This document shows, piece after piece, positions 5,039-8,930 of a DNA stretch of 8,930 nt. The DNA lies in contig JBAYJY010000187.1 of the NCBI GenBank assembly GCA_041664945.1, positions 1-8,930 of the forward strand. The letters run 5' to 3'. The notes beneath the pieces are model-generated. The model saw nothing but the letters and a program-made list of their open reading frames with translations. It did no database searches and was not told the origin of the DNA. A program made the position numbers and the translations under genes. The stretch's first letter is position 1. The number at the start of each line of letters is the position of its first letter. The DNA is from JBAYJY01 sp041664945 (GTDB taxonomy: Bacteria; UBP15; UBA6099).

Positions 5039-6943
5039 ATGGATATTCGACGAAAAATGACGGGGATCATGCTTGGAGTCTGTGTGGCGCTTGCGTGCGC
5101 GGTTTCGGCGAAGGGCGCGGTGGAGATACCGAAAGACCTTGTGCAGATGAAACCGTTCAAAAGCACGGCCAAGGCGGGATTCGCGACAAAGAACGATGTG
5201 ACGATCGCAAGAAACGCTTACGCCAAAGTTCAGGCGTTCAGAAACGTTAGCTATGCGCCTGTCGGCGACTGGATGTTCGACCCGAAGTTCAATGCGAAGA
5301 CTTTGAAACCGGAAACCGACGAGAGCGTATTGACGAAAGTGAAGCTGCCGTACGCGTGGGGCAAGGATTCCGGAGGCATATTCCGGACAAAGTTCACGAT
5401 GCCCGAGACGGTGAACGGCTATTCGCTCGCCGGCGGCGCGGTGGCGCTGGCGTTCGAGGGGAGCACGACTATCGACGTTTACATAGACGGCAAGCGCGTG
5501 AAAAGTTTCACCGGAAGCGGTGAACTGGAGCTGACGGGCAAGATCAAACCGGGCGAAAGCGTGACGCTCGGCGTTAAGGTGACAGACCTGCGGCAGGACG
5601 GCCGGCTCGGCTCGGTCAGGGTGCACGCGCTGGCGCTCGATGCGTTCCAGCAGCCGGCGGACGAAATACTCGCCCGGATCGAAAGCGCGCGCTGCCTCTT
5701 CGACCAGCTCCCGACGAAACAGAAGTCGCTCCTCGACGCGGTCACGACCGTTGCCAAGGAAACCGACAAGCTAAAAGGCGTCAGCGACATCGCTCAGACA
5801 ATCGCGGCGCTCGAAAAAATGAAAGCCCTGCTCGCGCCGGTCGACGAGATGGTCGCCAAATACCCGGTGTTCAACGCGGGCCCGTATCTGCAGAATGTGA
5901 CGCAAAACGAGATAACGGTTGCGTGGGAAACGCGAATACCCGCCCCGTCCACGGTGTATTACGGAAAAGATGCGTTGACAAATGTTGTTTCCGATCCGAC
6001 CCCGGTTCTCTTTCATAAAGTTGTGATCAAAGGCCTCGAACCGCAAACGGTTTACAAATACATGGCGGTGACGAGCAAGCTCGCCGCGCCTGAATCCACG
6101 TTCAAGACCGCCATCCGGCGCGATACTCCGTTCAAGTTCGTCGTCTGGGCCGACGACCAGTCCAATCCGCAGATTTTCGAGCCGCTCGTGGATCTCATGA
6201 TCGAGCGCAAGCCGGACATCGGCATCAGCGTAGGCGACGAGGTCGGCAACGGCTCCGAATATCAGGCGTGGGCGCGCGAGTTCTTCTATCCGCTGCGACG
6301 CCTGATCATAAACACTCCGTTTTTCGTCGCCATCGGAAACCATGAATACGGCGGCTCCAGTTGCGGCAAGCCGGTCGAATGGTTCGAAAAATACATGGCG
6401 CTGCCGGACAATCCCGCTCAGGGCTACTACTACGCGGTCACTTACGGCAACAGCCGCTTCATCATGCTCAACCAGCAGGCGGAAGCCGGTTGCAACAGCC
6501 TCAACCCCGCCTCGAAACAGTTTGCATGGCTGCTTAAGGAATTCGAATCTGAAGAATACAAGAAAGCCGATTTCCATTTCATGTTCTTCCACAAACCGCC
6601 CTATTCGGAATGCTGGAGCGGCGGCTACTACGACGGCGAACCGGGCGTGCGCGAAAATATCGTGCCGCTGATCGAGAAATACAAAGTCGACATGGTTTTC
6701 TCCGGCCACACGCATGATTACGAACACGGACAGTGGCCCCAGCCCGACGGCCCTCACTACATCATCACCGGCGGCGCCGGCGGCGGCCTCGACGACACTC
6801 AATACAAAGACTGGCCGCAGATTCAGATGTACAAATTCGTTCATCACTTCAGTTTCATCTCAATCGACGGCAAAAAACTGACTTACAGCGCGATCGACAG
6901 CGACAACAAGCTGGTCGACACGTTCAAGATAGAGCACAAATAG
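5039..6943 (+). CDS. Secreted purple-acid-phosphatase-like metallophosphoesterase with GH2-type sugar-binding module
   Basis: The protein has 634 residues. Residues 1-29 are a signal peptide (RRK, hydrophobic GIMLGVCVALACAVSA, then KGA). Residues ~75-200 resemble the jelly-roll sugar-binding domain of GH2 enzymes: KLPYAWGKDSGGIFRTKFTMP, then VALAFEGSTTIDVYIDGKRV, then IKPGESVTLGVKVTD. A helical linker follows (~205-275). G281-P-Y-L-Q-N begins a fibronectin-III-like domain typical of the purple acid phosphatase N-terminus, with ITVAWET and GLEPQTVYKY. The catalytic domain shows the full set of metal ligands: D372/D373, G399-D400-EVGNG, G433-N434-H435-E436, H518 in FFHKPPY, and G556-H557-T-H559. 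It should hydrolyse phosphomonoesters or diesters in the periplasm or outside the cell with a two-metal centre. The true substrate is open; the sugar module hints at a phosphorylated glycan or surface polymer. It is a single gene with its own ribosome site. Confidence 0.9.
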   Translation: MDIRRKMTGIMLGVCVALACAVSAKGAVEIPKDLVQMKPFKSTAKAGFATKNDVTIARNAYAKVQAFRNVSYAPVGDWMFDPKFNAKTLKPETDESVLTKVKLPYAWGKDSGGIFRTKFTMPETVNGYSLAGGAVALAFEGSTTIDVYIDGKRVKSFTGSGELELTGKIKPGESVTLGVKVTDLRQDGRLGSVRVHALALDAFQQPADEILARIESARCLFDQLPTKQKSLLDAVTTVAKETDKLKGVSDIAQTIAALEKMKALLAPVDEMVAKYPVFNAGPYLQNVTQNEITVAWETRIPAPSTVYYGKDALTNVVSDPTPVLFHKVVIKGLEPQTVYKYMAVTSKLAAPESTFKTAIRRDTPFKFVVWADDQSNPQIFEPLVDLMIERKPDIGISVGDEVGNGSEYQAWAREFFYPLRRLIINTPFFVAIGNHEYGGSSCGKPVEWFEKYMALPDNPAQGYYYAVTYGNSRFIMLNQQAEAGCNSLNPASKQFAWLLKEFESEEYKKADFHFMFFHKPPYSECWSGGYYDGEPGVRENIVPLIEKYKVDMVFSGHTHDYEHGQWPQPDGPHYIITGGAGGGLDDTQYKDWPQIQMYKFVHHFSFISIDGKKLTYSAIDSDNKLVDTFKIEHK

Positions 6944-6977
6944 GCATTTTGTGTTTCCGAAAAGCGGAATTGGGCGT

Positions 6978-7162
6978 TAACCCGAATCCGTCATGGGGGA
7001 TTTGGGAGCAATGATTCAGAGGGGATGAGATGCGAGGCAGCAGGCGCATTTTTGCGGCGAAGTGTACTCCTCGTACATGAGCAAAAAAATGAGCCGACAA
7101 CGAAGCAGATCGCCGCTATGAACATTGCCCGGATTAGATTCCTTTTGCCGAATCCGGGTTAA
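6978..7162. repeat. 185-bp palindromic element (possible MITE or structured RNA)
   Basis: TTAACCC (6978-6984) at the left end is the exact complement of GGGTTAA (7156-7162) at the right end, and each is followed inward by GAATCC (6985-6990 and 7150-7155). Inside, TGTAC-TCCTC-GTACA (7063-7077) is a perfect hairpin enclosed by a second stem, CATTTTTGC (7047-7055) against GCAAAAAAATG (7081-7091). GCGGCGA (7054-7060) can instead pair with TCGCCGC (7110-7116), which competes with that stem. CCCGGATT (7128-7135) and AATCCGGG (7151-7158) form another perfect 8-bp stem. The element fills the gap between the phosphoesterase and the LigD-type gene; no gene is seen in it. Confidence 0.65.
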
Positions 7163-7175
7163 AAACAGGTGTTTT

Positions 7176-7556
7176 ATGAGCAATCCGCGGTTTGTTGTCC
7201 ATAAGCACGATGCGTCGCGGCTGCATTACGACCTGCGGCTCGAAAAGGGCGGCGTTCTGAAATCTTGGGCGGTTCCTAAAGAGCCGCCGACCGACTTCGG
7301 AGCGAAACGGCTCGCTGTCGCCGTCGATGACCACGAGCTCGATTACATTTCTTTCGAAGGCACAATCCCCGAAGGCCAGTACGGCGCCGGAACGGTAGAA
7401 ATCTGGGACAACGGCGACTACGAACTGATTGAATATATACCGGGCGAAAAATGGGTCGTCGAATTTTCCGGCTCACGCCTCAAAGGTCGCTACGCGCTCG
7501 TGCAAATGAAAAATAAAGGCGCCAAAAACTGGCTCTTCTTCCGTCTGAAATCATAG
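7176..7556 (+). CDS. Stand-alone LigD-type 3'-phosphoesterase
   Basis: The protein has 126 residues, the size of an isolated LigD phosphoesterase (PE) domain. Relative to Pseudomonas LigD numbering the key residues are all present at the right spacing: H11 (H42), H17 (H48), D19 (D50), R21 (R52), R45 (R76), H53 (H84), Y57 (Y88), within FVVHKHDASRLHYDLRLE, KSWAVPKEP and FEGTIPEGQYGAGTVEIWD. This family removes 3'-phosphates and 3'-ribonucleosides from DNA ends, using Mn2+, to leave 3'-OH ends for repair. The ligase and polymerase domains of LigD are absent and no Ku or ligase gene is nearby, so it would act alone or with a ligase encoded elsewhere. The ATG at 7176 is chosen because homology begins right after it; an upstream in-frame TTG at 7125 would add residues encoded by the repeat. 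The ribosome site is weak (AGGT). Confidence 0.92.
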   Translation: MSNPRFVVHKHDASRLHYDLRLEKGGVLKSWAVPKEPPTDFGAKRLAVAVDDHELDYISFEGTIPEGQYGAGTVEIWDNGDYELIEYIPGEKWVVEFSGSRLKGRYALVQMKNKGAKNWLFFRLKS

Positions 7557-7577
7557 TTCGAAAGAAAAAGAAGAATC

Positions 7578-7778
7578 ATGAAAACCTTTTTCGAGAAAAA
7601 GGTTTTCATACTTTCCCAAAAGCTTTAGCAAGGGTCGAATGAGAATATGAATCATAGGTAGACAACTGAGGCCCGAATAAGAAGCCGGCTGGCCGACAGC
7701 GGAGCGCGCGAAGTCGCGCGTAGCGTTATAAAGTTTTGAAAGGATCCTAAGGAAAACTTTTTCAAAAGTTTTCCTTAG
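7578..7778. repeat. 201-bp element with a long hairpin at each end
   Basis: The left end is a perfect 14-bp stem with a CGAG loop (7578-7591 and 7596-7609). The right end is a perfect 15-bp stem with a 2-nt loop (7747-7761 and 7764-7778). The two hairpins have related cores (GAAAACCTTTTT and GAAAACTTTT). Just inside them, CTTTCCCAAAAGCTTTA (7611-7627) is matched by the complement of TAAAGTTTTGAAAG (7729-7742), so the whole ends, about 50 bp each, are inverted repeats. The centre holds a GC hairpin, CGCGCG-AAGT-CGCGCG (7705-7720). It lies between two convergent genes and could also act as a two-way terminator, although neither stem is followed by a clear T-run. Confidence 0.7.
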
Positions 7779-7798
7779 TAACATGGTTTTCAAATATT

Positions 7799-8930
7799 TC
7801 ATTTTTCATAAACAGCGCGGGCGGCGCGGGCGACATCGTCCAGTTTGCCTGATCGGACGAATACTGCTGGCGTTCCGACCGGCGCGGCGACAATTGCCGT
7901 TTGGCGACCTTTGAACTTCTCGCCTGTGAGCAGATGCTCCCAATCGCCCTGCGGGAACGAAACCTCGACGCTTCCCGCGCCCTGCGCGAGCGCCGGCGCG
8001 AACAGCAGATCGGAGCCAAGCAGCCACTGCCGGTTCGCCGCGAGCGATTTATCCCAGTCCGGGTCGACAAGAACCGTGTGCCGTATCATCGGCAGCCCGG
8101 CGCCGACGGCCTCGCCTGCGACCTGTTTCAGGTACGGCAGCAGCGCAGCGTGGATTTGCGCCATTTTTGAGAAATGCGCCAGCGTTTCCGCATCGGAATC
8201 AAAACGGTGATTCTCCATCTTCTTGAGCCCGTCGTGCGTGCGCATCGCAGGCATGAACGCGCCGAGCTCCGTCCAGCGCATGAACAACTCCTTAGAACTC
8301 GGCCCGCCTGAGAATCCGGCGATGTCCGTCGTGAAATACGGAACTCCGCTCAGCCCGATGTTCAGCGCCGCCGTAACAACAGTCGGCAGCCCGTCCTCAT
8401 CCTTCCAGTCCTGTTCCTGATCGCCGGCCCACACGAACTGCGCGACATTCTGCTCGAACGTATAGCCCGACCGCGTCAGAAGCGCGTAATCGCCGTCCGG
8501 ATACTTCTCGTTTAAAACCTCGCGGTTGATCCTGTGCCAGCGCGTAGTGTACAGATTGTGCAGCGCCGCGCCCGTGGTCCCGTCGTACAGCACAGCGTCA
8601 TACGGCAGCCATTCGCCGAAATCGCACATCCAGCCCGACATCCCCATGTCAGTCGCCTTCCGCGCGAAACCCTTGAACCACTCCACCGCGTCCGGGTTCG
8701 TCACATCCAGCATGCCGCCCTTGAACGTGATTATCTGAACCACATACGGCTCCCCGTTCCTCTTCTTCACCATGTATCCTTTTTCCTTCGCTTCCGCGAA
8801 CTGGTCGTAGTCCTCAACGATGAACGGGTTGAAATAGCCGAGGAATCGAACGCCCTTCGCTCGCAGCGCGGCGATCTGCTCCGCGAGGTTCGGATACAGC
8901 GCCGGGTCCCAGGTCCAGTGGTGCTTGACG
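7799..8930 (-). CDS. GH31 glycoside hydrolase, sulfoquinovosidase (YihQ)-like; 5' end beyond window
   Basis: 376 C-terminal residues are visible of a protein likely to be about 650 to 700 long; the frame is open at the right edge. It aligns throughout with E. coli YihQ: GYFNPFIVEDYDQF, GGMLDVTNPDAVEWFK, GWMCDFGEWLPYDAV, WAGDQEQDW, then RTHDGLKK and a C-terminal beta domain (GDWEHLLTGEKF, PVGTPAVFVRSG). Both catalytic aspartates are present: the nucleophile in CDFGE (codon 8623-8621) and the acid/base in WAGDQ (8422-8420), 67 residues apart as in YihQ (D405/D472). The enzyme is a retaining alpha-glycosidase. In YihQ, Y508 helps hold the sulfonate of sulfoquinovose; the residue at that spacing here is Phe (TTDIAGF), so the substrate may differ. 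The N-terminal part holding the YihQ R301/W304 equivalents is outside the window. No signal peptide can be assessed. Confidence 0.9.
   Translation of the reverse strand, partial: VKHHWTWDPALYPNLAEQIAALRAKGVRFLGYFNPFIVEDYDQFAEAKEKGYMVKKRNGEPYVVQIITFKGGMLDVTNPDAVEWFKGFARKATDMGMSGWMCDFGEWLPYDAVLYDGTTGAALHNLYTTRWHRINREVLNEKYPDGDYALLTRSGYTFEQNVAQFVWAGDQEQDWKDEDGLPTVVTAALNIGLSGVPYFTTDIAGFSGGPSSKELFMRWTELGAFMPAMRTHDGLKKMENHRFDSDAETLAHFSKMAQIHAALLPYLKQVAGEAVGAGLPMIRHTVLVDPDWDKSLAANRQWLLGSDLLFAPALAQGAGSVEVSFPQGDWEHLLTGEKFKGRQTAIVAAPVGTPAVFVRSGKLDDVARAARAVYEK

Noticed and set aside
5771..6847. Minus-strand open frame of 358 codons
   Set aside because: It is entirely opposite the metallophosphoesterase catalytic domain, whose motifs are intact on the plus strand.
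6955..6970. TTCCG/CGGAA hairpin just after the phosphoesterase stop as a terminator
   Set aside because: The stem is only 5 bp and no T-run follows it.
7125..7175. TTG at 7125 as the start of the LigD-type phosphoesterase
   Set aside because: The added 17 residues come from the palindromic element and family similarity begins right after the ATG at 7176.
7551..7802. Minus-strand 83-codon frame overlapping the GH31 stop
   Set aside because: Nearly all of it is encoded by the 7578-7778 repeat and its hairpins; no recognisable domain and no ribosome site.

Overview
The window looks like a chromosomal segment of an uncultured, Gram-negative-type bacterium. Base composition is moderately GC-rich. 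Three proteins point to carbohydrate turnover and an envelope-active lifestyle: an exported CBM-like protein, an exported metallophosphoesterase with a GH2-type sugar-binding module, and a GH31 glycosidase. The style (palindrome-filled intergenic gaps, a stand-alone LigD-type phosphoesterase, a large polytopic glycosyltransferase with a TPR tail) recalls PVC-superphylum or Omnitrophota-like metagenome assemblies. That is an impression only; nothing here fixes the phylum.

Layout, left to right. (1) 1-631, minus: N-terminal part of an exported protein, cut by the left edge. (2) 632-929: divergent intergenic region with a palindromic repeat. (3) 951-2252, plus: GPH-family (MelB-like) sugar:cation symporter. 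(4) 2230-2565: a large degenerate palindrome that begins inside the last codons of the transporter. (5) 2634-3098, plus: small stand-alone HIRAN-domain protein. (6) 3129-4865, minus: membrane glycosyltransferase-like protein (PMT/ArnT type) with TPRs, convergent with the HIRAN gene. (7) 4866-5038: divergent promoter region. (8) 5039-6943, plus: secreted purple-acid-phosphatase-like enzyme. (9) 6978-7162: a second palindromic element with TTAACCC/GGGTTAA ends. (10) 7176-7556, plus: stand-alone LigD-type 3'-phosphoesterase. (11) 7578-7778: a third element whose two ends are both long hairpins. (12) 7799-8930, minus: C-terminal half of a GH31 enzyme closest to the sulfoquinovosidase (YihQ) branch, cut by the right edge.

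The genes are mostly single transcription units on alternating strands, so no operon can be claimed. The loose common theme is sugar handling: a GPH transporter and a YihQ-like GH31 are a pairing known from sulfoquinovose loci (YihO/YihQ), but here they are more than 5 kb apart with unrelated genes between. The most unusual content is non-coding: every gene-free gap over about 180 bp except one is occupied by a different palindromic element, some nested, and one has been absorbed into the end of a coding sequence. The CDS at 1-631 runs off the window and is supported by its own translation, signal peptide and Shine-Dalgarno site.
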